Shown: positions 1 to 8,343, counted from the first letter of the stretch. The stretch is DNA of 48,114 nt from Acidobacteriaceae bacterium (GCA_903970215.1 CAJCHX010000161.1:1-48114), one strand, 5' to 3'. Made by a program: numbers and translations. The notes: generated from the letters alone by a model not told the origin.

Positions 1-216
1 CTCGCCGCCGAGGCGGGACACCGCGTCGCCCACACCGCCGTACACGTGCACGGCGGTGTGGGGATCGATATGGACCACCCGACGCACCGCTACTTCGTGG
101 CCGCCAAGCGGGCCGAGTTCGCGCTCGGCGGCGCAACCGCACAGCTGCGCACCCTCGGTCGGCTGCTGGCCTCCGCTCAGTCGCAGCCTGCCCCGCTCGA
201 CCATGCTCCCGTCTGA
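1..216 (+). CDS. Acyl-CoA dehydrogenase, C-terminal end (FadE27/ChsE5-like), partial
   Basis: The first 71 codons are open from the window edge and end in TGA. The residues include HVHGGVGID, then DHPTHRYF, then an ALGGATAQLR-type stretch, which is the C-terminal four-helix region of the acyl-CoA dehydrogenase fold. In M. tuberculosis, fadE26-fadE27-fadD17 form one KstR-controlled set, and FadE26/FadE27 form a heteromeric dehydrogenase for the steroid C26 side chain. A FadD17 homologue follows here after one intervening gene, so FadE27 is the likely identity. That assignment is inference from context plus the short C-terminus; the family assignment is firm. Confidence 0.8.
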   Translation, partial: LAAEAGHRVAHTAVHVHGGVGIDMDHPTHRYFVAAKRAEFALGGATAQLRTLGRLLASAQSQPAPLDHAPV

Positions 217-238
217 CCCGGAACCAGTGGAGAGAATC

Positions 239-1939
239 GTGACCCCAGCCAAGTCCGTCACCAAGCGCGCCGTCACCAAGCGCCCCATCACCAAGCGCCC
301 CAGCACCAAGAGCACTGTCTCGAGTCCGTCCGATGGGCTGCCTGCCGGCGCCGACTATGTGGTGGTGGGTTCGGGCAGTTCGGGTGCGATCGTCGCCAGC
401 CGCCTCGCCGATGCGGGGGCCAGCGTCGTGTTACTCGAGGCCGGCCGCAACGACGACACCCGGCTCACCCGGATCCCGGGCATGATCACGATGGTGCACA
501 CGGTGCCGCAGCTCAAGGCCAAGGTCGCCTGGAAGCAGTACTCGGTGCCGCAGAAATTCGCGAACGACCGCCGCATCCCCATGACCCGCGGAAAGGTGCT
601 CGGCGGTTCCAGTTCCATCAACGGCATGCTGTTCGTCCGCGGAAACCGCGCCAACTTCGACGGGTGGGCGGCGGAGGGCGCCGTCGGCTGGGGATTCGCG
701 GACGTGCTGCCCGCGTTCAAGCGCCTGGAGAACTGGCAGGACGGCGCCACCGAGCTGCGCGGTACCGGCGGCCCGATCCAGGTCACGCGGCAGCGCGACC
801 TCACCGGCGCGACGCAGAGCTTCATGGCGGCGCTGTCGCAATCGCTCGGTGTCCCGATGATCGACGACTACAACGGGCCCGACCAGGAGGGCGTCAGTGC
901 CTTTCAGCAGAGCGCATCGGGCGGCATCCGATACAGCTCCGCGCAGGGGTACCTGCGCGAGCCGCGTGCGGGCCTGACGATCGTGGCCGGCGCCCACGTG
1001 ACCCGGGTCGTCATCGAGGGCGGCCGCGCCACGGGCGTCGAGATCCTGGCGGGCGACGGGCGCCGGGTGATCCGGGGGGAGCAGGAGGTGATCGTCTCGG
1101 CGGGGGTGATCGGCTCCCCCCAGATCCTGATGTTGTCCGGGGTCGGTCCCGCCGGGCAGTTGCGCGAACACGGCATCGAGGTCGCAGCGAATCTGCCGGT
1201 GGGACAGAACCTGCATGACCACCTGTTCGTGCCGATGACATTCTTGATGAAGAGCGCGGTGCACAAGGGGACTCCGGTGCACTTCGCGAGTGGTTTCCTC
1301 GCGGAGCAGCGTCGTCCGGGCAGCTCGTGGTTCGGCCGAACCGTCTTCGAGGCCGTGGGCTTCGTCCGCACGTCGTTCGCGAAGAACATCCCCGACCTGC
1401 AGATCCACACACTGCCGTGGAGCTATCCGGTGCCCAACCAGGACGAGGACAAGCTGCACCGGGTAGACCGCCGGCCCGCACTCACCATCGCACCCACGCT
1501 GATCTACCCACGCAGCCGCGGCGAGCTGAGGTTGAAGTCTGCCGACCCGCTGGATGCGCCGCTGATCGACCCCGCGTATCTCTCGGACCCCGTCGACGCC
1601 GATCTGTTGCTGGAGAGCATCGGGATGATCCGAGAGGTCATGGCGCACAAGGCGGTCGCCGCCGGGGTGGGGGGCGAGTTCTCCCCGGGCGACGACTTCA
1701 GAACGCCCGCCGCGATGCGGCGCGAGCTACCCAACCGCGTGCACTCGGTGTATCACCCCGTGGGAACGTGCCGGATGGGCGTCGACGAGCGCGCGGTGGT
1801 CGATCCGCAGCTGCGGGTACGGGGTATCGACGGGCTTCGGGTGGCTGACGCGTCGATCATGCCGAATGTGACCGGCGGCAACACGAACGCACCCTCGTAC
1901 ATGATCGGTGAGATGTGCGCGACGTTCCTGGGCGCGTGA
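239..1939 (+). CDS. GMC-family FAD-dependent alcohol dehydrogenase/oxidase
   Basis: This 566-residue glucose-methanol-choline oxidoreductase has the FAD dinucleotide motif GSGSSG at residues 44-49, followed by VLLEAG. The second FAD signature, RGKVLGGSSSINGM, is near 117-130. The C-terminal catalytic segment has YHPVGTCRMG near 505 and a GGNTNAPSY stretch with the second active-site residue. GTG at 239 is chosen because a GGAGAG ribosome site precedes it; an ATG at 203 would overlap the upstream gene. The first ~40 residues form a basic repetitive tail absent from most family members. It lies between the fadE end and fadD17 and overlaps fadD17 by GTGA, so it probably oxidises an alcohol in steroid catabolism. 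The substrate is unknown. Confidence 0.88.
   Translation: MTPAKSVTKRAVTKRPITKRPSTKSTVSSPSDGLPAGADYVVVGSGSSGAIVASRLADAGASVVLLEAGRNDDTRLTRIPGMITMVHTVPQLKAKVAWKQYSVPQKFANDRRIPMTRGKVLGGSSSINGMLFVRGNRANFDGWAAEGAVGWGFADVLPAFKRLENWQDGATELRGTGGPIQVTRQRDLTGATQSFMAALSQSLGVPMIDDYNGPDQEGVSAFQQSASGGIRYSSAQGYLREPRAGLTIVAGAHVTRVVIEGGRATGVEILAGDGRRVIRGEQEVIVSAGVIGSPQILMLSGVGPAGQLREHGIEVAANLPVGQNLHDHLFVPMTFLMKSAVHKGTPVHFASGFLAEQRRPGSSWFGRTVFEAVGFVRTSFAKNIPDLQIHTLPWSYPVPNQDEDKLHRVDRRPALTIAPTLIYPRSRGELRLKSADPLDAPLIDPAYLSDPVDADLLLESIGMIREVMAHKAVAAGVGGEFSPGDDFRTPAAMRRELPNRVHSVYHPVGTCRMGVDERAVVDPQLRVRGIDGLRVADASIMPNVTGGNTNAPSYMIGEMCATFLGA
257..316 (+). repeat. Four tandem 15-bp repeats encoding a TKR-rich pentapeptide
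   Basis: Four in-frame 15-bp units of the type GTCACCAAGCGCGCC start at 257, 272, 287 and 302. They encode pentapeptides of the form (V/I/S)-T-K-(R/S)-(A/P/T) at the N-terminus of the GMC oxidoreductase. The fourth unit is the most diverged. The tail is strongly basic and likely disordered. Confidence 0.9.
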
Positions 1940-3510
1940 GCCCAGCGCCCGGTGGCGCGGACCGGCGCAGCACCGTCGATGGGCTGCTACGGGCGCGGCG
2001 CCACGATCCCTCGGCCGGGCTGTTGTTCGAGGAGCAGCGCTGGACCTGGGCGGAACACGTTCAGCGGTGCTCGGCGTACGCTGCGGCGCTGGAAGAGTTC
2101 CGGCCGGTCGAGGGCCCCTTCCACGTGGGCGTGCTCGCCGACAACGTTCCCGAGTTCTCGTTCCTGATCGGTGGCGCAGCGTTGTCCGGCGCGATCCTGG
2201 TCGCGCTCAACGACACCCGCCGCGGTGCCGCGCTCGCCCGGGACGTGCGGCATACCGACTGCGCCGTGGTGCTGGTCGATGCGGCGCACACGCAGCAACT
2301 GGCCGCGGCAGGCGTGCGCGCCCCGGTGATCGAGTTCGAGTCCGCGGACTGGAGCAGGGCCGTCGCCCAACGGCCCGGGAATGGCCTGCCCGAGCGCCGC
2401 GCGGCTCCCGACGACCTGCTCATGCTGGTGTTCACCTCGGGCACAAGCGGAGAGCCCAAAGCGGTCCGGGTCACGCATCGCAAGATCGCCGAATCGGCCT
2501 GCTACCTTGTAGACCGGTGCGGAGTGAGCGGGGACGACGTCGCCTACGTCGCCATGCCGTTGTTCCACTCCAACGCCCTGATCACGGGCTGGGGGGTCGC
2601 GCTCGCGTCCGGTGCAGCGCTTGCGCTTCGGCGCCGGTTCTCGGCCCGCGGGTTCCTGTCGGACGTGCGTCGGTTCGGCGCCACCTATGCGAACTACGTC
2701 GGCGCCCCGCTGGCGTACATTCTCGCCACCCCGCAGCAGTCGTGCGACGCGGACAACCCGCTCCGTCTCGTGTACGGCAACGAGGGCCGCGCTGCGGACA
2801 TCGCCGCCTTCGGACGCCGATTCGGGTGCATAGTGCTCGACGGGTACGGATCGAGCGAGGGGGGAATCGCGATCGGCCGCACCCCGGGCACGCCCCCTGA
2901 TGCACTCGGACCGCTCCCGGACGGTGTGCGTGTGGTGGACCGACAGACCGGGGAGACCTGCCCCGCAGCATGTTTCGGACCCGATGGGGCGCTGCTCAAC
3001 GCGGACGTCGCAGTCGGCGAGCTGGTGAACACCAGTGGGCCGGCCGGATTCGCCGGTTACTACAACGATCCCGAGGCCGACGCCGCTCGGATGGGGGGCG
3101 GTTACTACCGGAGCGGCGACTTGGCCTATGTCGACGAGGCCGGATTCTGCTACTTCGCCGGGCGGACCGGTGATTGGCTGCGGGTCGGCGGCGAGAACAT
3201 GGGGACAGCGCCGATCGAGCGGATCCTGCTGCGTCATCCGGCGATCGCGGAATCCGCCGTGTACGCACTGCCCGCACGCGATGTCGGCGATCAGGTGGCC
3301 GCCGCCGTCGTGCTAGTGCCCGGCGCGCGGCTCGACCTGGACGAACTAGCCGATTTCCTTGCCGCTCAGCCGGATATGAGCCGGCGGCAGCGGCCGACGC
3401 GGCTGCGCATCGCCGACGCGCTGCCCCGCACGGCCTCGTTCAAGACTGCGAAGCGGGTGCTGATCGAGGCGGGTGAGGCCGCGACCATCGCCGTCCCTAG
3501 CCGCGGTTGA
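1936..3510 (+). CDS. fadD17: Steroid-associated acyl-CoA synthetase FadD17
   Basis: This 524-residue member of the ANL adenylate-forming superfamily ligates CoA to a carboxylic acid using ATP. Motif A is MLVFTSGTSGEPKAV near residue 163. The adenine-binding motif DGYGSSEGG and the hinge region YRSGDLAYVDEAG follow, with a C-terminal lysine in the PRTASFKTAKR segment. Stretches such as YVAMPLFHSNA, FGATYANYVG and VYGNEG match M. tuberculosis FadD17 (Rv3506) closely. An insertion of about ten residues after TGETCPA is not in my recollection of that protein. The GTG start at 1936 overlaps the GMC stop as GTGA, indicating translational coupling. FadD17 is in the KstR regulon and is implicated in side-chain activation. 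Confidence 0.88.
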   Translation: MSPAPGGADRRSTVDGLLRARRHDPSAGLLFEEQRWTWAEHVQRCSAYAAALEEFRPVEGPFHVGVLADNVPEFSFLIGGAALSGAILVALNDTRRGAALARDVRHTDCAVVLVDAAHTQQLAAAGVRAPVIEFESADWSRAVAQRPGNGLPERRAAPDDLLMLVFTSGTSGEPKAVRVTHRKIAESACYLVDRCGVSGDDVAYVAMPLFHSNALITGWGVALASGAALALRRRFSARGFLSDVRRFGATYANYVGAPLAYILATPQQSCDADNPLRLVYGNEGRAADIAAFGRRFGCIVLDGYGSSEGGIAIGRTPGTPPDALGPLPDGVRVVDRQTGETCPAACFGPDGALLNADVAVGELVNTSGPAGFAGYYNDPEADAARMGGGYYRSGDLAYVDEAGFCYFAGRTGDWLRVGGENMGTAPIERILLRHPAIAESAVYALPARDVGDQVAAAVVLVPGARLDLDELADFLAAQPDMSRRQRPTRLRIADALPRTASFKTAKRVLIEAGEAATIAVPSRG

Positions 3511-3525
3511 CGTTCTCGTGCGCGA

Positions 3526-5106
3526 TCAGCGGATCCGGAGGCGGCGGGCCCACCGCAGGGTCTGCAGCGTGGTCGCCACCTGCTGTTCGTACCGAGTTCC
3601 GGGCCGGACGCTGAAGACCTGCTTCTTGAGTACGGCGAGGTTCTGCGCGTCCGTGTACTTGAGCAGCCCCGCGTCGCCGTGCCGGGCCCCTACGCCCGAC
3701 GACTTCCAGCCGCCCGACGGGGTCGCTTTGCTTGCATACGACGCGGCGAAGCCGTCGTTGACGTTGACGTTGCCGGCCTCGAGCCGGGCGCCGATCCGTC
3801 GAGCGCGCCGCAGGTCCGATCCCCACACGCTGGCGTTGAGGCCGTACCCGGTGTCGTTGGCGAGGCGCACCGCCTCGTCGTCGTCGTCGAACCGGAACAG
3901 AGACACGACAGGGCCGAAGGTCTCGGCGGTCGCGAGATGCATGTCCGGGCGAATGCCGGTGAGCACGGTCGGCGCATAGAACGCCGGTCCCACATCCGGC
4001 CGTGGGCGGCCGCCGCACAGCACCCGGGCGCCCTTCGCTACCGCGTCGTCGACGTGCGCGGCCACCCGGGCCAGCTGTTCCGGGGAGGCCAAAGACCCCA
4101 TCTCGGACGTGTAGTCGTACGTGGCGCCCAGTTTCAGCGAGTCGGCAGCCGCGACGAACCGCCGCTGGAATTCGGCGAACACCTTGTCCTGCACGTACAT
4201 CCGCTCGATGTGCATACAGGCTTGCCCCGCGTTGGCGAAGACGGCGAATATCGCGCCCGGGATCGCCTCGTCCAGGTTCACGTCGTCGAGAACGATCATC
4301 GGGTTCTTGCCGCCCAGCTCGAGGCTGCACCCGATCAGGTTGCGACCGGCCCGCTCGCCGACGGTACGGCCGGTGGCCGACGACCCGGTGAACATCACGA
4401 AGTCGCTGTTGTCGATGAGCGTGGGGCCGACGTCCGGGCCGTCGCCACAGACCACTTGGAACAGCCCGTCGGGCAGTCCGGCCCGATACAACAGCTCGAC
4501 GCCGTACAGCGCCGCGAGCGCGGTCTTGTTGTCGGGCTTGAGGACCACGCCGTTTCCGGCGATGAGCGCGGGCACCGCATCCGAGAGGGCCATGGCGAAG
4601 GGGAAGTTCCACGGCGCGATGATCCCGACCACTCCCTTCGGGTGGTGGATCTCGGTGGACGTGCTGAGCACGGGCACTGGGCCGCCGCGCCGGGTGGGCC
4701 GCAGGAGCCGTCTCGCCGCTGTGAGGTAGTGGCTGATCACCATCGGGACGTCGCACGACTCCTCGAATGCCATCCGCCGGTTCTTTCCCGACCCCACCTG
4801 GATGAGATCGGCGATCAGGTCGTGGTCGGCGAGGATCAGCTCGTGCAGCCGCGCGAACACCGCGAGCCGGCGCTGCACCGGCCACCGTGCCCACTCGTCC
4901 TGAGCCGCACGGGCTCTGGCGAACGCCCGGGCCACGTCGTCGGACGTCGACTGTGGCAGGGCGCCGATCGTCGCCCCGGTGAACACCTCGACCAGTCGGT
5001 GGGGTGCCCGGCTGTCGTCGGAGGCGACGGTGCCGACCAGCCGCGCGGTCAGCTCGGCGGTGATCGACGAAGGCATTGTGGAACCGAGAACGCTGGGTGA
5101 AGCCAT
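3526..5106 (-). CDS. NAD(P)-dependent aldehyde dehydrogenase (succinic-semialdehyde dehydrogenase type)
   Basis: This 526-residue ALDH-superfamily enzyme resembles M. tuberculosis GabD2 (Rv1731). The PWNFPFAM region binds cofactor. LELGGKNP carries the general-base glutamate, and NAGQACMHIE carries the catalytic cysteine. ETFGPVVSLF and GLNASVWG follow. The ATG at 5106 is chosen because an extended -10 like hexamer TACCGT (minus strand) ends 7 nt upstream, which suits leaderless translation. A KstR-like site sits directly in front. Divergence from the LLM gene around two operators suggests oxidation of a steroid-derived aldehyde, for example a C26 intermediate. That substrate is inference only. 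Confidence 0.85.
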   Translation of the reverse strand: MASPSVLGSTMPSSITAELTARLVGTVASDDSRAPHRLVEVFTGATIGALPQSTSDDVARAFARARAAQDEWARWPVQRRLAVFARLHELILADHDLIADLIQVGSGKNRRMAFEESCDVPMVISHYLTAARRLLRPTRRGGPVPVLSTSTEIHHPKGVVGIIAPWNFPFAMALSDAVPALIAGNGVVLKPDNKTALAALYGVELLYRAGLPDGLFQVVCGDGPDVGPTLIDNSDFVMFTGSSATGRTVGERAGRNLIGCSLELGGKNPMIVLDDVNLDEAIPGAIFAVFANAGQACMHIERMYVQDKVFAEFQRRFVAAADSLKLGATYDYTSEMGSLASPEQLARVAAHVDDAVAKGARVLCGGRPRPDVGPAFYAPTVLTGIRPDMHLATAETFGPVVSLFRFDDDDEAVRLANDTGYGLNASVWGSDLRRARRIGARLEAGNVNVNDGFAASYASKATPSGGWKSSGVGARHGDAGLLKYTDAQNLAVLKKQVFSVRPGTRYEQQVATTLQTLRWARRLRIR

Positions 5107-5115
5107 GATCAAAAC

Positions 5116-5129
5116 GGTAACGCGTTCTA
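5116..5129. promoter_or_regulatory. KstR-like operator before the aldehyde dehydrogenase
   Basis: GGTAACGCGTTCTA has the AAC-N2-GTT core of the KstR box (TnnAACnnGTTnnA), with one flanking mismatch. It overlaps the predicted -10 of the minus-strand aldehyde dehydrogenase gene. Confidence 0.6.
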
Positions 5130-5170
5130 CCATCTGAAGTGCGGGATCCGTCGAATTCGTGGGCGCTTTG

Positions 5171-5184
5171 TAGAACATGTTCTA
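5171..5184. promoter_or_regulatory. Perfect KstR operator before the LLM oxidoreductase
   Basis: TAGAACATGTTCTA is a perfect palindrome and a full match to the KstR box. The -10 like TAGGAT at 5183-5188 overlaps its right edge and ends 6 nt before the ATG at 5195, so the downstream gene is probably leaderless and occluded by bound repressor. Confidence 0.85.
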
Positions 5185-5194
5185 GGATTGCCGA

Positions 5195-6214
5195 ATGGTG
5201 AACGGACCGGCCGTCGGACTCAATCTGGGCTATTGGACCCGGGGGCCCGAGGACCACACGGAGACCGTGCTCACCGCAGAGCGGCTCGGCTACGACGCGG
5301 TGTTCACCGCGGAGGCGTACGGCTCGGACGCGTTCACCACGTTGGCCTGGTACGGCGCCCGGACCACGCGGATCCAGCTGGGCACCGCCGTGGTTCAGAT
5401 CCCGGCGCGGTCGCCCACCGCTACCGCGATGCACGCCCTGACCCTCGATGCGCTGTCCGGTGGTCGGTTCGTGCTCGGGCTCGGCGCTTCGGGGCCGCAG
5501 GTCGCAGAGGGTTGGTATGGCACACCGTTTCCCAAGCCGCTGGCCCGCACTCGCGAGTACGTCGACATCGTTCGGCAGGTGATCGCACGTCGGGAGCCGG
5601 TTACCAGCGCTGGACCGCATTACCCGCTCCCCTATCGCGGAGGCACGGGACTGGGCAAGCCGCTCAAATCCATCGTCACCCCGGTGCGCGACCGGATCCC
5701 CATCCTGCTCGGCGCCGAGGGGCCCAAGAACGTCGCCTTGTCCGCCGAGGTCGCCGATGGATGGTTACCGCTGTTCGTCGATCCGACGCGGCTCGAGGAG
5801 GTGTTCGGCGCGTCGCTGGCGGGGCGGCCGAAAGGCTTCGACATCGCGGCGACGGTGTCGGTGGTGGTTCGTGACGATCTCACCGCCGCGATGACGGTGG
5901 CGAAGGCGCCACTCGCGTTCTACATCGGCGGAATGGGCGCGCGGGAGAAGAACTTCCACCTCGACCTGATCGGCCGCCTCGGCTTCGGGGAGGCGGCCGC
6001 GGCCGTACAGGAACTGTTCCTCGCCGGCCGCCGTGCCGAGGCGATCGCCGCCGTGCCCGACGATCTGGTGGACGCGATCGCGCTGGTCGGCCCGTTGGAT
6101 CGCATCGTCGAGCGGCTCGATCGCTGGCGCGACAGTCCGGTGACGACCGTGCTGTTCTCCGGAGTGCGCGACGAGCCGACGTTACGTCGGCTCGTCGAGG
6201 CTATGCGGAGGTAG
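5195..6214 (+). CDS. LLM-class F420-dependent oxidoreductase (Rv3520c-like)
   Basis: This 339-residue luciferase-like TIM-barrel oxidoreductase probably uses F420 or flavin. Near-identical blocks with M. tuberculosis Rv3520c include GYDAVFTAEAYGSDAF, LDALSGGRFVLGLGASGPQV, EGWYGTPFPKPLARTREYV and a GAEGPKNVALSAE segment. Rv3520c belongs to the KstR regulon but its reaction is not established. The ATG at 5195 follows a -10 hexamer by 6 nt and has no Shine-Dalgarno sequence, consistent with a leaderless message. The gene is monocistronic; the next genes are on the other strand. Confidence 0.88.
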   Translation: MVNGPAVGLNLGYWTRGPEDHTETVLTAERLGYDAVFTAEAYGSDAFTTLAWYGARTTRIQLGTAVVQIPARSPTATAMHALTLDALSGGRFVLGLGASGPQVAEGWYGTPFPKPLARTREYVDIVRQVIARREPVTSAGPHYPLPYRGGTGLGKPLKSIVTPVRDRIPILLGAEGPKNVALSAEVADGWLPLFVDPTRLEEVFGASLAGRPKGFDIAATVSVVVRDDLTAAMTVAKAPLAFYIGGMGAREKNFHLDLIGRLGFGEAAAAVQELFLAGRRAEAIAAVPDDLVDAIALVGPLDRIVERLDRWRDSPVTTVLFSGVRDEPTLRRLVEAMRR

Positions 6215-6217
6215 CGC

Positions 6218-6607
6218 TCACCTGCCGCGGCCGCTCTCAGGCGGCGCGTCGACCGGCTCGGAATCCGGGTCGATCGAGTCGGCGCGCGAGTATTCACGGT
6301 TCACCTGATTGCGCGAGTCGACTGCTTCGCCTCGCTGAACGGCTGCACGATGGGCCAGGCCCGACGCCTCCGCTGCCTTCACGTCGGCTTCCGCTTGAGC
6401 GGCGCGAGCCCTCGCTGCGGTCGCGGTGGCCAGCGCTTCGCGTTGCGCTGCCAGGTGCGATTGCTCGCCTGCCCGGTCTCGGATCTCGGCGGCCTCGACG
6501 CGGTGATGCTCTGCGCGCCTGCGCTGGACCAGCACGGTGAGGACGACGAGAAGCGCGACGACGACCACCGCAACGACCACGATGAAGATGATTGAACTGG
6601 TAGCCAT
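6218..6607 (-). CDS. Small membrane-anchored coiled-coil protein
   Basis: The 129-residue product has one N-terminal membrane segment, residues about 5-27, rich in V, I and L. A basic QRRRAEHH stop-transfer stretch follows, then a long Ala/Glu/Arg-rich helix from about 33 to 105 that looks like a coiled coil. The tail is acidic and Pro-rich. No catalytic motif is visible. It is the last of four small genes on this strand that encode membrane or stress proteins, so a cell-envelope or stress role is likely. Function is unassigned. Confidence 0.65.
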   Translation of the reverse strand: MATSSIIFIVVVAVVVVALLVVLTVLVQRRRAEHHRVEAAEIRDRAGEQSHLAAQREALATATAARARAAQAEADVKAAEASGLAHRAAVQRGEAVDSRNQVNREYSRADSIDPDSEPVDAPPESGRGR

Positions 6608-6630
6608 TGTGGCTCCTTTGTTGACGATGT

Positions 6631-6909
6631 CTATTGGCTGGGCTGCGGAATGCTGGGATGCGGTAGATCGCAGCCCGCCACCTTGGCGTTCACGCCCATA
6701 TAATTCAATGGGCCCGCGATCACGGTCATCGCAGTCGTCGCGCTACTCGCGCAGTTCTGCGCAGCGTGAGTGAAGTATCCGCGCTGCCCGGCCGCGATGG
6801 CCCCGATGATCAACCAGATGACCACCAGTGCCGATATCACCCTGATCATGTTCCTACCGGCGTAGCGATTCCCGCCGTAGCGCATTTCGCGCCGGCCCTC
6901 GTAGCGCAT
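6631..6909 (-). CDS. Small single-pass membrane/secreted protein
   Basis: The 92-residue product begins with an Arg/Gly/Tyr-rich segment containing two MRY repeats, followed by one hydrophobic helix (MIRVISALVVIWLIIGAIAA). A polar tail with two cysteines (QNCASS and AGCDLP) is probably extracytoplasmic and could form a disulphide. An internal ATG at 6849 with an AGGA site would give a 72-residue form beginning at the helix. The longer start lies only 5 nt after the upstream stop and so suggests coupling. Function is unknown. Confidence 0.55.
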   Translation of the reverse strand: MRYEGRREMRYGGNRYAGRNMIRVISALVVIWLIIGAIAAGQRGYFTHAAQNCASSATTAMTVIAGPLNYMGVNAKVAGCDLPHPSIPQPSQ

Positions 6910-6914
6910 TTCGG

Positions 6915-7070
6915 TTAGTAGTAGTGGCGACGGCCGCCGACGGCGTGACCGAGCGAGCCCAGCGCCAGCAGAACGAGGCCGATGACCAGGGCTATGATCC
7001 CGAGTGTCCAGAGGATGGCTATCTTGAACACGAATCCGGCGATGAGGAGTACGACTCCGAGGACGATCAT
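6915..7070 (-). CDS. DUF6131-type small membrane protein
   Basis: A 51-residue protein begins MIVLGVVLLIAGFVFKIAIL and continues with a second hydrophobic helix. It ends GGRRHYY, the usual ending of DUF6131-type proteins in Mycobacteriales. There are two membrane helices with a short loop and little else. No function is established for the family. It heads the run with the two genes downstream on the same strand. Confidence 0.75.
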   Translation of the reverse strand: MIVLGVVLLIAGFVFKIAILWTLGIIALVIGLVLLALGSLGHAVGGRRHYY

Positions 7071-7146
7071 GATTTCTCCATTTGTAAACAGTGTATGTGA
7101 TTGAAATACGGATGATGTCTGTGTATACGACCCGGCGGGCCGTCGA

Positions 7147-7320
7147 TCAGTGTTTGAACGCGTCCCTCACCTTGTCTCCGGCCAACTTCATGTTTCCGAC
7201 CGCCTGGTCGGTCCGCCCTTCGCCCCGCAGTCGGGTATTCCCGGTAGCCCGGCCGAAGTGCTTCTTGACAGATCCCTTGGCAGCCTCGAGCTTGTGTGCG
7301 ACTTTATTGCCGATAGCCAT
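7147..7320 (-). CDS. CsbD-family stress protein
   Basis: The 57-residue product begins MAIGNKVAHKLEAAKGSVKK and contains GNTRLRGEGRTDQAVGNMK, the characteristic CsbD-like repeat pattern (G-x-A-K-G-x-x-K). CsbD proteins are small, hydrophilic and induced by general stress; their mechanism is unknown. It is transcribed with the small membrane genes downstream and may be read from the minus-strand promoter near 7470-7498. Confidence 0.8.
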   Translation of the reverse strand: MAIGNKVAHKLEAAKGSVKKHFGRATGNTRLRGEGRTDQAVGNMKLAGDKVRDAFKH

Positions 7321-7492
7321 GACGACGATATTCCTTTTCGATGATTTCGGTGCGAACGCGCGCCGACCGACAGGCGCAGATGGTGGGTGCGGTCTTCGAG
7401 ACGGCAGGCACCCTGTGCCGCTCCTCGTCACCCGGAAGTTCCGTGAAACGATGCTCCAATACAGTTATGATTCAACGCCGGTCCACGGCAAT

Positions 7493-7535
7493 TGTCAACA
7501 GTGTGGACCAACGTATCTGCGGTACGCTGTTGACA
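7493..7535. promoter_or_regulatory. Inverted repeat upstream of the TetR gene; minus-strand promoter
   Basis: TGTCAACAG (7493-7501) is repeated in reverse complement as CTGTTGACA (7527-7535), with partial matching continuing inward. The right arm ends 22 nt before the TetR ATG, fitting an autoregulatory operator. On the minus strand the left arm gives TTGACA, followed after 17 nt by TTGAAT, a good promoter pointing at the csbD group. Confidence 0.5.
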
Positions 7536-7557
7536 GTGAAGGGATGTGCCCACTGCG

Positions 7558-8343
7558 ATGACGACGGCATCGAACGACGAAGTGGAATCCTCACCGGGAG
7601 AACATGTTCCGGGAGCGTCCGCCCGCGGTCGCGACAACGGCCAGCTCACTCGGTCCACAATCCTGCGGTCGGCGCTGGCGATCGTGGACAGCCACGGGGT
7701 CGAAGGGCTGTCGATGCGTCGGCTCGGCGAGGCCGTGGACCGGGACCCGACGATGCTCTACCGGCACATACCCAACAAGGCCGAGCTGCTCGACGGTATC
7801 GCCGAGATCGTGCTCGAACAACTCCGTGTGGACGCCAGCGACCAGGACTGGACCGCCCAGCTCCGCATGGTGGCGGTCGATTTCCGCGCGCTCGCGCTGG
7901 CGCACCCGAACGTCGTGCCCCTGCTCGTCACCCGCCCGTTGGCGACGCCGCTCGCGATGCGTCCGCTGGGAACTCTACGGCCCCTCGAGGCGGTCCTCGC
8001 ACTACTCGTCGCTGCCGGCTTCACCGGTGTCGAGGCGCTGCACATCTACCGCGCATTCTTCGGGTTCCTCTACGGCCACGTTCTCAATGAGTTGCAAGAG
8101 ATCGTCGAGCGACCCGAGGAGACCGACGCGGTGCTTCGCCTCGGCCTGCATCGCTTACCGCTCACGGAGTTCCCGCTGCTTCGTGGTCTGGCGTCGTCGC
8201 TCGCGTCCTACGACGGCGCCGCGGAACTGGAGCGCGGACTCGACATCCTCCTAGCGGGTCTGAGCACCGTGCTCGGCGTACCCGACCGGGTGGGACGCCT
8301 CCCGGGGAGCGGCGCTGCCACGGTGCCACGGCCGGCGACGTAG
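7558..8343 (+). CDS. TetR/AcrR-family transcriptional regulator
   Basis: This 261-residue regulator has an N-terminal helix-turn-helix at about residues 27-72 (ALAIVDSHGVEGLSMRRLGE, then RDPTMLYRHIPNKAELLDGI). An all-helical ligand-binding C-terminal domain of the TetR_C_1 (tetracycline-repressor) type follows. ATG at 7558 is preferred; an in-frame GTG at 7546 is too close to the AAGGGA sequence. The gene ends 81 bp before the truncated shikimate dehydrogenase on the same strand. Targets could be itself, through the upstream inverted repeat, or the neighbouring hydrolase. Neither is proven. Confidence 0.82.
   Translation: MTTASNDEVESSPGEHVPGASARGRDNGQLTRSTILRSALAIVDSHGVEGLSMRRLGEAVDRDPTMLYRHIPNKAELLDGIAEIVLEQLRVDASDQDWTAQLRMVAVDFRALALAHPNVVPLLVTRPLATPLAMRPLGTLRPLEAVLALLVAAGFTGVEALHIYRAFFGFLYGHVLNELQEIVERPEETDAVLRLGLHRLPLTEFPLLRGLASSLASYDGAAELERGLDILLAGLSTVLGVPDRVGRLPGSGAATVPRPAT

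Noticed and set aside
2051-2064. KstR-like CGGAACACGTTCAG
   Set aside because: Lies inside fadD17 coding sequence, with wrong outer bases and no promoter context.
3679-5100. 473-codon plus-strand frame opposite the aldehyde dehydrogenase
   Set aside because: It is the antisense shadow of a clearly recognised gene, with His/Arg/Gly-rich composition and no family motifs.
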